Shown: positions 8,761 through 19,222 of the stretch, one piece after another
How positions within the stretch are numbered: the stretch's first letter is position 1
Layout of the letters: every line of letters starts with the position of its first letter
DNA from: Candidatus Absconditabacterales bacterium
GTDB lineage: Bacteria > Patescibacteriota > Gracilibacteria > Absconditabacterales > Absconditicoccaceae
Reading direction: 5' to 3'
NCBI GenBank assembly: GCA_937923605.1
Contig: CALDTY010000018.1
Coordinates: 1 to 32,338, forward strand
Length of the DNA: 32,338 bases
Program-made: the position numbers and the translations under genes
Notes under the pieces: model-generated
The model's input: the letters and a program-made list of their open reading frames with translations, nothing else
Databases searched by the model: none
What the model was told of the DNA's origin: nothing

Positions 8761-10935
8761 TTAAACAATTAAAGTTTTAACATCGTTGTATAGAGTTCTA
8801 AGATGATAATCTGACAAGTCTATAATAGGCTCATACATAAATGAGTTGACGTGAATGTTCTCAGAAGTCATTATCAGTACTCTATTGAGTATTGATATAG
8901 CTTCACTATCTCCAGGAAAATTATCACGATAAATTTCAAACCATCCACGAGTTTGATTATTGTCTACTTCAGATAAAGCTGCTATATGTGAGCATTTATC
9001 TTCAATATAAAGCTCAGCTAGTAATCTTATGACTAATGAAATCACTATTTTTCATTCTAGTTTTAATTCTCAATATCATTCATCTGCTAGTTCTTCTCAT
9101 AAGGTTAATATTGTTTCAAGATACTTTGCATTTTCGAAATCTGTAACTGATCTTTCCAGATCTACATTATATTGGTCAAAGTTTGAATTAATTTGATTTT
9201 GTATATCAGCCAAAAGAATATCTTTTGTTACAGGCTTTATGTGCAAGAGATTAGTTAAATATTCATACATAACATCATCTTTTAAATACTCACAAATATT
9301 CCTAATGAATGGAATGCCTGCAAAAAAGAAAACATAGTTAGTGTTCCAATTTCATATCCAGTGATTAAAGGGATTCTTTAGATACTTTTCTTTAACTAAA
9401 TCTATTCACTGATCAGATTTAGTTACTTCATAAGAATGTCCACGTATGATTCATAATCTTGATCTAACAGTTCTATGAAAGTCATAGTTGTGCGTTAGGA
9501 TAATGCTTTGAAAAATACTTCAATTAATAATATCGTTTAGGTATTCGATAATCGCATATTTATTTTTATAGTCAAATGAGTCAGCTATATCATCAATGAT
9601 CAAGACTTTATTATCTCAACTTTCTTTTAGAGTTTCTATAAGAAACAAAACATTAAGTATATACAACGCTCTTTTTTCTCATTGACTCAAAGTATTCAAC
9701 AACATATCGTGACTGACTATCTCTGATTCTCAAGTTGACTCGTCTATATATTTAAACTCTAAGATTGGAATAGCTCACTTGAGAATTACATTTTCTTTAT
9801 TTTTCACATCTAAAACAAATGGAACATAGAATCTTCTATTAAACTCCTCAAGCACACTATCTCGAGTTGTCGATTGGTCTGTTGCTTCTTTAAATACAGA
9901 TGCAAGATCTGTTTGTCACTTACGAAATTCGTCAACATATGAGATCACATAATCATTTGACTTAACCATTACTATTTTCCAATACTTCTTTTTAAGTAGC
10001 TCTATATCAGAGAGCTCTGCAAACAAATCAGGATTAGCCAATAATATCTCACGTCGCAATCTAACCTCCTTTTTTCAATCTATATTAGAATTAATAGTAT
10101 CAACCAAAGATACAAGTTCAGGATCCTTTAATATTTCGTTCTTTTCATTATTAATTTTCTCTTCTAAGAGAGCTTTGCTTCCAATAACTTCTCAAGTTGA
10201 TAATTGAATCTGGTGTCAAGCCTGGAAATAATTATTTTTTTCTAGTTCAATTCAGACATTGTTTATATTATAATGATTGAAAACTCATTTCTTTAAATAT
10301 TTTGACTGACTAATGAGCAAACTATATCTTTCTGAATATTGTCTTAACTCATCTAAGTTTTGAATGCTTTTGAGAAAAGCTAAAGATTTATCATTAAATA
10401 GTTCTTTGTATTTGTAAGTTGTTAGATCAATGGACAAAAGATCAATATGATCAAGAGCATTAATTACCTCAATCAAATGACCACTCTCTACATTCAAATC
10501 AGAATACAAATCAGCTGAAGAGTTTCTAAGACTAGTAATAGTATTAACATTTCTCATTAGATCGACTTCTTTCTTATCTATTTCTTTCACTATTGCTTCG
10601 TATCTTTTAGCTAGAGATTCTTCAACAAGCAGAGACGAAACTCTTTCTGCACTAAAACTATCATTATAAGAATGAATAACTAGCAACTTATCAGAGACAT
10701 CATCTCAATCTTGATTCAATACACTATGCGAAGAACCTCTATTAGTAAAAATATAGTCTTTGGGTTCTATTCAATTTGAAAGATCATCTAATGATTTAGC
10801 AAAAGATGATTTCATACTTCCATTGGGAGCATATATTATTTTGTTTTTACAAGACTCAAAATCAAAGTCCTCATCAAACTGCTTAATTCAATAACAGTTT
10901 TGTAGAGTTATTTTCAATTTTTTAATATCTGCCAT
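8761..10935 (-). CDS. SMC/RecF-type ATPase, PrrC/RloC-like
   Basis: A 724-residue ABC/SMC-type ATPase. Walker A is IYAPNGSMKSSF (34-45), where Met replaces the usual Gly before Lys. A coiled-coil-like region follows (about 100-200), then signature LSQGEKRALYI near 415, Walker B VLIIDDIADSFD near 445 and a His switch in ILTHNYDF. The ~220-residue C-terminal region has Arg637-x3-Glu641 and His650, reminiscent of the Arg/Glu/His residues of PrrC-type anticodon nucleases. PrrC and RloC sit beside restriction-modification genes and trigger tRNA cleavage when these are inhibited; here the gene follows the methylase and specificity genes by 6 bp, the same arrangement. The ATPase class is secure; the nuclease activity is inferred. 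Confidence 0.8.
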
Positions 10936-10941
10936 AAAATA

Positions 10942-12009
10942 TTAATTATCAGATAAACTTTTGTACTCAAGATACTTTTGAATCTTTTCCAATTCAATTT
11001 TCATCATATACTTTTCCATATATTCATAATCTGGAACAGCTGAAAAATTTACTGGCAATAAAATTCTCTGACGTTTTAACCTTGTTGAGTTAATAGTAAA
11101 AGAATAAGAATATTTACTTTTGTGCTTTCTTAATGATTGAGCAATAAACATATAAGTATATTTTGTTGCTTTAATTTTTAGCTCTAAGATATTAACCTTA
11201 GTTCAGGTGAAAAACACATAATTTTGCACATAAGGTTCTGCAGTTTCATTTCATATTGTGATAACAGGAAATTCTTGATTAAGCTTAGATCTATCGTAGT
11301 TAATGAATCAATCGACTCAATTATTACTTTCTTTACGAGTAATGTATGCAATATTTCATCATAATTTATTTACTTTATTTCCATCTACATTTTTTCAAAT
11401 CTTGATATTAAATAATTCTCAGATCTCAAATTCTTTTCGATCCTTATCTAATAAATCAAACGAATCCTGTTTCCTTAGATCATCTAATTTCTGAGTTATA
11501 AATTGCTTATATCTAAGCATTATTCATTCTTCTTTCTCCATTATAAACCTCTCCATAAGTCATCGATCTGGATTATTATCTCTATTGACTGGTAGTAAAA
11601 TTTTCTCATTTTTTAAATGACAACTATTTCTTTTAAATCAAAAATTATATTTACTTGAATTCTTATCTGCAACAGTGGTAATAAATTTTCCAGTATAGTA
11701 ATTTAAATTATTGCTTCTCCCGACTTTAATAGTTGTTGAACCAATAAAGTCTTCCTTTTTATAAACAGAAAGCCCAATTGATCATTCTCAATCACATATA
11801 AAAGCAATACAATTCCCCTTTGTTATTAATGAATTATCAGCTTTTAGAAATTTCATTACTCCATTATTCCTATTTGTAGCACCAACGTAAGGCACTTTAC
11901 CTTTCCCAATTCAAGAAACTTTCGAGCATTTACAATTCTCAATGTCAAAAATATCACCTATCAAAAATGCTTTCCAATCTAGATCATCTAAAGACAGATT
12001 ATTCATCAT
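10942..12009 (-). CDS. Restriction-modification specificity subunit (HsdS/BcgIB-like)
   Basis: A 355-residue protein with two tandem target-recognition halves. Each opens with FLIGDIFDIENCK- or FEIGEIFNIKIGK-like segments (first near residue 15, second near 210), runs through VPYVGATNRNNG / IAYITRKESNNG and closes with a conserved helix (KRNSCHLKNEKILLPV... ; STRLKRQRILLPVN...) followed by a Met/Glu-rich coil. This internal repeat is the hallmark of type I / BcgI-type specificity proteins, each half reading part of a bipartite site. Its ATG overlaps the end of the methylase gene by 11 bp, implying a complex made in fixed proportion. Two adjacent ATGs (12009 and 12006) are both possible starts. 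Confidence 0.88.
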
Positions 12010-13912
12010 CTAATTCTTTAATGAATAAATAGTCTCTTCATTGAGAAATCATTGAAAATTCAAAAGTAAGATATTCAGCAATTGTTTTTTCGAATTCTTC
12101 TTCAGTAGGTATTTCGTCGTTGAAATAGTAAAAACTATGAAGCCGTTCATCACTCGCTTCAATAGTTGTATTAACACAAAATTTTGTTTCTGCTTCTTTT
12201 TCTCAGCGTCGAACATCTAATAAATGCTGTTTTTTATCTAGTGCTTGTGCAGTCTCTACTAATCATCTATGTTTCTGCACCGCATATCAATCATTTTCAA
12301 AGTTTATAAACTTGCATTCTTTTTCAGAATTGTGAGGTTTACCAGTAGTGAATATTCAAATACAAGGATTAGTCCCTACTCAATAAAATGAATCTTTGTT
12401 TAGAGTTATGACTCATTCAAGAGTGTGCTTCTTCAAAATATTTTCTTTTACAGATTTCTCATATGTAGTTTTACCAGTGAATGTTGACTGAGGAACAATC
12501 ACCAAAGCTCTTCATCATTTAACTAATGAATCTAACAAGTGCTCTGTAAAAGAAATTTCATATAAGTCAGTATCTTTAGATGATCACTGTGAGTAAGGTG
12601 GATTCATCATCCCCACCGTACATCACTTCAATTGAAGTTGAGATGGTTCATTTCTAAGAAAATCATCATTTACAATATTACTTTTCCCATCTCATCTAAG
12701 AATCATATTTGTAGTAGCTATAGTGAACATATAGCTTTGAAGTTCTATTCAATGTAATTGATATTGTTTGATGTTGTCTTGTAAGTTTGCATCATCAGTT
12801 TTGGAGATCATATAATGCATAGCCGCGATTAAAAAACCTGCTGTACCACAACAAGGATCAAACACAGTATCTGTTGGTTGAAGATCTACGAGTTCACAAA
12901 AAAGATCTGTTATATGTTTTGGTGTTAAAACTATTCAAAGACTTTGGCCATCTCATCACGAGTATGACATAAATTCACTATAGAATCTACCTACATAGTC
13001 TTCTGAAGAGTTATGATATTTTATACTCTTATAAATATGTTCATAAATAAATTCCGTGTAATGCTTCAATGGAGTCTTTCACAAAGTGCTATTCTTCTCA
13101 TTGATTTTCTTTGTATCTACAATTACCTGAAACTTATTCAACATCTTATCTCTTTTAACATCAGGACTCACACGGGCACGTTTGAGATTATCTTCAATTG
13201 CTTTATATATTTTATTTCAGTCAGTATTAATTGTGTCTCAATTCAGATCATCAACATCAAAATTTTTATGCTGGATTTCTTCAAGAGCTAGTAGTATTCA
13301 AGAAACTATAAGAGGCTTGTCTTTATCTTGTATACTTCAGTAATTCCTTAAATCATTATGTAGTTCTGAAGCATCCTTTTGAATCTCTTCAAGTTGTTTC
13401 TCTTCTCTAGTTTCTTCTTTAAGAATTTCTTTTGTGTAGTATTCTTCAATATTTTTTTCACTAAACGATATCATCGTTTCAATATCGTTCAACTCAGTAT
13501 ACTCTCATCTATCATTGATATATAGTGGAGTCATCTTATGTTTCTTTTCGTCTCAAGAAATTCATATAGCAATTATTTTGTTATAGCTTGTATTCTTTGC
13601 TAGATGAATTCAATAATGAAGAGCTCAATTCAAGGCATAGTTCTTCACTGATTGAACATCCATAGAAATCAAGCTATTATCATCAAGTGATTTATGAAAA
13701 TTAGTATCAGCTTTATCCTCAATAACGATTAGAAAATCTTTTACAACTGCAGTAAATTCTGGAAATCACACTTTCCCTGATCCTGATTTAGAAGCAGACT
13801 TCAAGGCTTCATCAATCTCTTTGATTGAGCTTCATTGAGGAGTGAATTCTATATCTGCCTCAACTAACATATCTTTAACTCGGAAGTCTGTAACAATTTC
13901 TTTTTTAGGCAT
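11999..13912 (-). CDS. BcgI-like restriction enzyme: nuclease domain fused to N6-adenine methylase
   Basis: A 637-residue fusion. Residues ~50-70 (FPEFTAVVKDFLIVIEDKAD) match a PD-(D/E)xK-type site with Asp59, Glu65 and Lys67. Methylase motif I FDPCCGTAGFLI is at 351-362 and motif IV MNPPYSQG at 436-443, the classic N6-adenine pair. Nuclease plus methylase in one chain with a separate specificity protein is the BcgI (type IIB) layout, and no HsdR-like gene is present. Expected action: binding with the S subunit, methylating or cutting DNA. The frame stays open upstream without ATG; a TTG at 14059 would add 49 residues (including KDKCQLIFGAFLLFRLHKN) and may be the true start. Confidence 0.87.
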
Positions 13913-14132
13913 TAGAATATTATTGCAAATTAAAGACTCATTCTTATGTAATCTAAATAATAAAAATGCTCCAAATATCAGTTGGCACTTATCTTTAGAA
14001 GATGTGTTTCAATAATCAGATCATAATAAAGATTGAGCAGGTAATAAATTACTTTTCAATATAAGAATCTTCTCTAATAATACTACAAGTTAAAGTTTTT
14101 GTATTTACTTATTTTAATTCTATGTCATATTT

Positions 14133-14306
14133 TTAATCCAAGTGTTCCTGCATATCCCAACCTTTTGATTCGAATAGTTCTCCGATTAAGGAAATGAAGT
14201 TTGCAAGCGCCTCTCCAACACATACCACATTAGAATATTGCTCATCTACAAACATACTCACTCATCAAATATTTTTAGATTCACTAAGATCAAATTTTTT
14301 CTTCAT
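14133..14306 (-). CDS. Small protein, 57 aa
   Basis: MKKKFDLSESKNIGGVSMFV is followed by an alternating hydrophobic region ending GWDMQEHLD. Both glycines in IGG are TGA codons, supporting translation with the variant code. It is not assignable to a family. It is the nearest same-strand ORF upstream of the restriction-methylation operon and might be a regulator or antitoxin-size partner, without direct evidence. Confidence 0.5.
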
Positions 14307-14360
14307 ATGGAATAAGAAATATAAAGTTGGCGTTTTTGTGTTTACATAATCTTGTATATG

Positions 14361-14397
14361 AGTATACCTTATTTGCTCAATCAAATTTACAGTATAC
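14361..14397. repeat. AGTATAC pair spaced exactly 30 bp
   Basis: AGTATAC occurs at 14361-14367 and again at 14391-14397; the second is part of the palindrome AGTATACT. A 30-bp step places the copies on one DNA face. It lies upstream of the restriction-methylation operon and of the candidate small RNA, so it could be an operator; short motifs like this can also arise by chance in AT-rich DNA. Confidence 0.25.
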
Positions 14398-14404
14398 TTC
14401 AATT

Positions 14405-14501
14405 AGAAAGAAGGGCAGCCGGCTCTTCACTACATTTTTCCTAGTTGGAAGATGCTGTAAAAGATTGAGCAATCCGAAGTGTCGGTTGCTCCTTTTTTTT
14501 T
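14405..14501 (+). ncRNA. Candidate small RNA with its own terminator
   Basis: No ORF on the + strand explains the strong + strand terminator at 14467-14501. Upstream is a TATACT -10-like box (14393-14398), and between them lies a GC-richer stretch including the palindromic AGCCGGCT (about 14417-14424) and a GAAG/CTTC-flanked hairpin. A transcript of roughly 95 nt starting near 14405 would fit. No known RNA family is recognised. It sits between two small - strand ORFs, antisense to their intergenic space, and upstream of the restriction-methylation operon. Confidence 0.35.
14467..14501 (+). terminator. Strong intrinsic terminator
   Basis: GAGCAA-(T)-CCGA with loop AGTG and TCGG-TTGCTC gives a 10-bp stem with one bulge, followed by eight or more T. 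On the - strand the hairpin is followed only by a weak T stretch, so its main direction is +; it may also slow - strand transcripts from the 75-aa ORF. Confidence 0.75.
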
Positions 14502-14517
14502 AGAAGAAAAAATATTT

Positions 14518-14745
14518 TTATTCCTTCCTTGGAACTATGATCATCTCCATCTTATTAGTATGCTGAATCGTAACATCACGATTGTTAATTCTTTGATCTC
14601 TTATTATTTGAGAATGAATTGCTCAAAAATTAATTTGAGCAGGAATCTTCTTTTGATTGGCATACTCTACATTCTCAGGCACATATCATATGATATTATG
14701 ATGATTGGCTATTGTAGTTTTAGTTGTTTGATGATGATATAGCAT
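14518..14745 (-). CDS. Small protein, 75 aa
   Basis: MLYHHQTTKTTIANHHNIIG leads into YVPENVEYANQKKIPAQINFGAIHSQIIRD and ends MEMIIVPRKE. It is open only with TGA as Gly (two internal codons). Tyr/His/Asn-rich; no family recognised. It is the first - strand ORF of the accessory cluster and is divergent from the 341-aa gene across a 98-bp gap with an inverted repeat. A spurious ORF cannot be excluded. Confidence 0.4.
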
Positions 14746-14773
14746 CTATCAATACTTTCAAAAAAGTAAAAAA

Positions 14774-14790
14774 TCTTGAGAACCTCAAGA
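14774..14790. promoter_or_regulatory. Inverted repeat in the divergent promoter gap
   Basis: TCTTGAG-AAC-CTCAAGA is a perfect 7-bp inverted repeat in the 98 bp between divergent ORFs, 54 bp before the 341-aa gene. A 3-nt loop and no T-run make a DNA operator more likely than a terminator. TATAAT-like sequences (14797-14802 and 14815-14820) lie just after it. Confidence 0.4.
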
Positions 14791-14843
14791 GTAAATTATA
14801 ATTATAAGCTTGGATATAATTCGTCAATGAATATTGTACTGTT

Positions 14844-15869
14844 ATGTCTAGGCAATATTTTGATATCAAATATAATTTATATGTTTCTATTTTCTTGTTA
14901 CTTCTCCAAGAGAAAGATTTATTGATGGCTTGTTATTGGACGTTATGATATTGAGACAAGAAGAAAAACTCAGAGAAACACATCCCTATAAACGCATTGT
15001 ACTACCTAATTACTGATATCATTCTAGAGATATGAAAGTTAATCAACAATAAGAATAAATTGACCAGACCTCTTTGAGCAAAGGACATATTTATTCTTAG
15101 CAAACAAATATTTAGCGTCGAAGAACACAAGGCAACATTTATAGCTATCCACAATGAACTGAACTGATCTATAAATAATATATCCATCTTTGATATTATA
15201 GATAGATATGAGAAAAAATGATGAGCCAACAATACCAAAACAATCAAGAATCGAGAAAGATTCTATAGCAAAAAGAAAAATGAAATTAAGAATTTGATGC
15301 CAGATAAAAACTATAACCTAATGAAATTTCTTATGGTACGTCATATATGGTTGCAGTATTTTTCCTGAAGCAATAGATCTCTTCAGTGAAGGGTCGAAGT
15401 AGATACTATTCTCAATAAACTAAAGAGTAAATCAACTACATCAAAAGAAAACAGAATGGATATTCTGAAAAAATCAATTGAGTTTTACATAATAAAAAAA
15501 TCTCCATATCGCAAATATCTTGAAAAACAAATATCAAGATGACTCATACGCTCACTGAACCAAAAGACGGATGATGTGACATCAATTTCAAAAAAGGAGC
15601 TATGGTCAATTCCGAATATAATTCTAAAAGAAATAGGCAATCTAAACTTTTTGAAGTACGTGTTATACAATTGAATAGATGAAGATATATTTAACAAACT
15701 ATCATTTGTTGAATACGATACTTATATCGACACAATTGATTTTAAAGAAGTAGAAATAGCTCAGTTAGTAAGCAACATTCAATTCACTAAACTAGAAAAT
15801 GACTACCCTAGCTTTCCTTTTAAAATTTTTTATGCTATGGTATCTGATATAGAAGAGAAGCCATATTAG
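14844..15869 (+). CDS. Uncharacterised protein, 341 aa
   Basis: Not recognised. A hydrophobic N-terminus (KYNLYVSIFLLLLQEKDLLM, residues 8-27) could be a buried helix or a weak signal anchor. The rest is strongly basic and helical, with KKKNSEKHIPINALYYL and YEKKGGANNTKTIKNRERFY among readable stretches. TGA supplies its glycines, for example both in KKGGAN. It is the first + strand gene of the element's replication/integration side, divergent from the defence cluster and followed by its own terminator, so it is a separate transcription unit. A DNA-binding or element-maintenance role is only a guess from position and charge. Confidence 0.6.
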
Positions 15870-15916
15870 GGATAATAAAATTCTAAAATACTTTCTACAT
15901 CAATTAAACCAATGAG

Positions 15917-15947
15917 ATCAGCCAATAACCTTGGGTGATTTTTTTTG
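15917..15947 (+). terminator. Intrinsic terminator after the 341-aa gene
   Basis: ATCAGCC pairs with GGGTGAT (one mismatch) around a 9-nt loop and runs into eight T. It lies 48 bp after the stop of the 341-aa gene, in the right polarity. Confidence 0.6.
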
Positions 15948-16018
15948 TTTTGCCAAAAAAATATCCTCATTACATATTGATCACGTGCACGTATTTTAAT
16001 TACTAACAATTATAACTG

Positions 16019-16153
16019 ATGCTCAAATCAATTCTGTTATATGTTTCTGCGGGTGTAGCAGCCTGATTACTTGAGGCTAGTAGACTACACTGACTCAGTA
16101 GAAACGAACTGATCTGAAAAATCTTAAAAGATCGACTAGATAAGTCTAATTAA
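16019..16153 (+). CDS. Small protein, 44 aa, with hydrophobic N-terminus
   Basis: MLKSILLYVSAGVAAGLLEA has the look of a short membrane or signal segment (residues 4-18), followed by a basic tail (IGKILKDRLDKSN). Three glycines are TGA. The stop is directly followed by a hairpin (16152-16175). No family is known; a small membrane peptide of the mobile element is possible. Confidence 0.4.
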
Positions 16154-16175
16154 AAAAGAGGGAGTCCACCCTCTT
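16152..16175. terminator. Hairpin with terminator shape, - strand polarity
   Basis: AAGAGGG/CCCTCTT (perfect 7 bp, loop AGTCCA). On the + strand the A-run precedes the stem and no T-run follows; on the - strand it is followed by six T. Since no - strand gene lies to its right for several kb, it may block antisense transcription or act as a + strand attenuator just after the 44-aa ORF. Confidence 0.45.
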
Positions 16176-16210
16176 CGATTACAACCCTTTATCTAATTAC
16201 CTTTATTCTA

Positions 16211-16498
16211 ATGAAACACACTAAGAAAAAAAGCATTTCTTTCCAATGAATAGACACCATCAAGATGGATAGAATCCTAGATGCTCTAGGAATAGAATAT
16301 GAAAATAACCACTGAAACCTTAGCCTGTATGAATGAAAAGAACTTACTTCCTGATGGAAGGTAAATGTTCGCTGAAACTTTGTCAATGATCATACTGATA
16401 AATGAAGAGCTAAGTGATGACCATTTGCGTTTGTAAAGAGTTATCTAAACCTAGACTCTCGCTGAGTATTCCAACGATTCAATCAGAATTTTTGATAA
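16211..16498 (+). CDS. Small primase-like domain protein, 95 aa
   Basis: MDRILDALGIEYENNHGNLS opens a domain that resembles the zinc-binding N-terminal domain of DnaG-type primases in layout: a short strand-rich region, then VNDHTDKGRAKGGPFAFVKS (residues 63-82), comparable to the family's 'hidden DNA then DAIDFV' ending. The zinc-binding cysteines are missing. Its position 27 bp before the TOPRIM/helicase gene supports a split primase in which this piece would contact the template. Eight or more glycines are TGA. Homology is suggested by layout rather than firm motifs. Confidence 0.5.
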
Positions 16499-16525
16499 TT
16501 TTATTTTATATATCACACCGACATT

Positions 16526-19111
16526 ATGGAATATTCTAATCCACTATACAACGAGATTGTTGAATATCTCGTTAGCACAAAGAAATTTCCAAAAGATAAG
16601 ATAGAAGAATTGATTAAAATGAATGAGATTACTCTAAGGTACGACAAAGTACCAAATTGAAAACGGAAAGATCCTTGATTCTGCCTTAACCTAAAAACTC
16701 TAGATCTGGATATTCAGACTAGAATATTGAGACGCATCTCTTGAAACAAAGATCTTCCGAAAGACCAACACTTATGAGCATCAAAATGATCATATATCAT
16801 CTTCACAAACGAGTTTGATCTCACTAAGCCGTTCCTAATCACTGAGTGAGTAACAGACACAATCAGATGATGGTGTTTATATAATGATAGTCACAATATC
16901 ATTTGAGTGCCTTGAGTAGACAACACCTTTGATTTGGTTCAGAGTCTCCACGAAAAATTCCTCAAGGACAATATAGTAGTGAAGCTAATCATTGATAACG
17001 ACCCACCATTCACGTGAGCAAACTTAAGTATAATAAAGATCCACAATTGGGTAAAGGAACAATGAGAAATAGTAACGGCACATATGCAGATACTTGATGT
17101 AAGAGAAGCTCTTCAATGAGTTAAAGATCTTGATGATGCTTACTGTATCTTAAAAGAAAACCTAGTTCTTTGACAATGAACTGAAGTACTTAACAAGGAA
17201 ACTGCTATGAAAGCTGAGTTATATTCTATCAAGAATGATTTCTGAAAGAATGCTTTTGATTGGATTGTATGACTAAAGAAACAACCTACATATTACACAC
17301 TCTGTACTATACGCTCTATGATAAAAGATCAATCTGAAGTAATAATAGAAGATAGATATCACACAGCAAAAAATTTCCACATACTTCCAACTAAGGTTAC
17401 CAAAAAATATGAATATGACGATATACTAAATAAAGATGTATACATTTGAATGGATGTTTATAGCAAACTCGTATATTGAAAAGAAATCAATACTGACTTC
17501 ATCAATAGCACCTACAGAAAAACTCAACACTCAATCAAAAAAGCATCTAACAATCTAAGTAAACTTTTCTTTAAGCCTATAGATAAAGTCATAACTGAGT
17601 GAATGATCATCCGCAAGGTAAATGAATTGGCACATTTCCTACTAGAACAAGGACTTATTGAAGAAGTTAAACTCAGAACAAATCTGTGACGATCAAGTGA
17701 TTGAAAACAATTCATTAGTTCAGATGAAGTTATTGACACAAAGACTTGAAAAATAACTGAAGAAGAATCTGTTGTACACGAAAGCAAACTAGAGATTTGA
17801 TTTTCCAAGAACTCAAAACTTGAAGAAGAACAAGTAACATCGATACAATGATGATTATGACTACTTAGTCAGTACCTCTTCAACGATACTGATATAAACA
17901 ATATCTATCTATGATTTATCTGAGCAAGTATCTTCCAACCTGAGATACGTAAAAAGATAAGATGATTTCCTATCCTCTTTCTTCAGTGAGTAACCAATTC
18001 AGGAAAGTCATATAGTGCTGAAGTTACATCAAGAATCATTTGAGCAAGATATTGAATGAGAAAACCAGTGAGTGATCTCACTTCTACTCCCTATGTTCTC
18101 GCTCAACACTTCAATGCAAATCGTCACGTACTCTATGTTGATGAAGTAAATGACTGATGTTACAAAGACACCATCGATCTCATCAAATCAAGCTACGATT
18201 GATACCAAGTTGAAAAGTGAAAATCTTATAACAAGTGAACTGGAATCGAATCCTGGGCTACTAGAGTCGCTCTTATTGTGGCAAGTGAAAGTTTGCCTGC
18301 AAATAATTCACTCTTCAACAGATGAGTCATAGTATACTTAGATCAATCAATGCGAAACAATAAAGCTTTTTTGAACAGAACATTATGAGAAGAACAACTC
18401 GTAGAAAAATTTAGTGCATACTACTACGAACTCCTTAGACGCAAGAAGGAAATAGACTTCCACAAATTCTTTGATGAGGCATCAAAGGTAATAGATACCT
18501 ACCTAGATCGCAATGATATTCAACTTGAAGTAAGAATGATAAAGAATCTCAAAGTCTTTGCATTCTGATTACATATCACTTCATCTCTTGATCCCAATAA
18601 TCTTAAGTGGTTAAAAATTGTGATCGACAATTATAAGAGAAACCTCAATGAGAATGCTACAAGTCATAACATTATAGAACACATCGTTAATAATCCTGAT
18701 CTTTACTGCAATAGGTTTATGGAAAATTCAGAGAAGTGATATGGAAACCCTAAAGTATTTATCAATCACGAATGACTACGAGTTGTGCCCAAACAAATTG
18801 GAACAATCTTTTGCAGAAGCACTCATCACAAATCTTCTATTAGAAAAGTGATCAATGAGTTCTGTACAGCAATATGATGCGACAGAAAAATGAAGAGGAG
18901 AAACGTATATGTTTCAGAAGAGAAAAGAGTTAAAATGCACTTTATTCCTTCCGACATACTAGAGCAAAATGAATATGCTAGAGAGATATTCCTTTCTATC
19001 TACAACTCTTCTAAGGGTTCAATCTGAGAAAATGATAAAGTCAGCAATAACCTACTAGATCAATTGAATCTCAAACTTCAAACCCTTGAAGACTGAGACA
19101 AGAAGAAGTAA
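16526..19111 (+). CDS. Primase-helicase: TOPRIM domain plus P-loop helicase
   Basis: An 861-residue replication protein. Near residue 100, FLITEGVTDTIRGWCLY supplies the TOPRIM glutamate; near 155, LIIDNDPPFTGANL supplies the TOPRIM aspartates. A middle region of ~250 residues is unassigned. The C-terminal motor has Walker A LFLQGVTNSGKSYSAEV near 487 and Walker B VLYVDEVND near 535, with the arrangement of SF3/DUF927-like helicases of phages and integrative elements. The protein likely primes and unwinds DNA at the element's origin. It follows the small primase-like gene by 27 bp; downstream lie repeats and the recombinase. The C-terminus carries one copy of the repeat TGAGACAA (19094-19101). 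Overall fold assignment is confident, the exact family less so. Confidence 0.85.
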
Positions 19112-19193
19112 AAAAATCCATCATCTAACCTCAGAAACATAGGTCGGACAATAGATCTGACATAGTTTCTGAGACAATGAGACATTGAGACAA
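19094..19193 (+). repeat. TGAGACA repeats (one plus three in tandem)
   Basis: TGAGACAA lies in the primase-helicase tail (19094-19101); three head-to-tail 8-bp units TGAGACA+W follow at 19170-19177, 19178-19185 and 19186-19193. They flank the hairpin at 19130-19173. Such clustered repeats between a replication gene and a recombinase are typical of protein-binding sites such as origins or recombination accessory sites. Confidence 0.55.
19130..19173. repeat. Composite inverted repeat between primase-helicase and recombinase
   Basis: Outer arms CTCAGAAAC (19130-19138) and GTTTCTGAG (19165-19173) are perfect. Inside them GTCGGA/TCTGAC forms a second 6-bp stem with one G-T pair around a 7-nt loop. 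It starts 18 bp after the primase-helicase stop and has no T-run, so a simple terminator is unlikely. It merges into the tandem TGAGACA units. Confidence 0.6.
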
Positions 19194-19222
19194 CTATATT
19201 TACCCCATTAACTTTTATACCA

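Noticed and set aside
14479-14742. + strand ORF of 87 aa
   Set aside because: It lies across the terminator and opposite the 75-aa - strand ORF, starts within the hairpin and has shadow-like hydrophobic composition.
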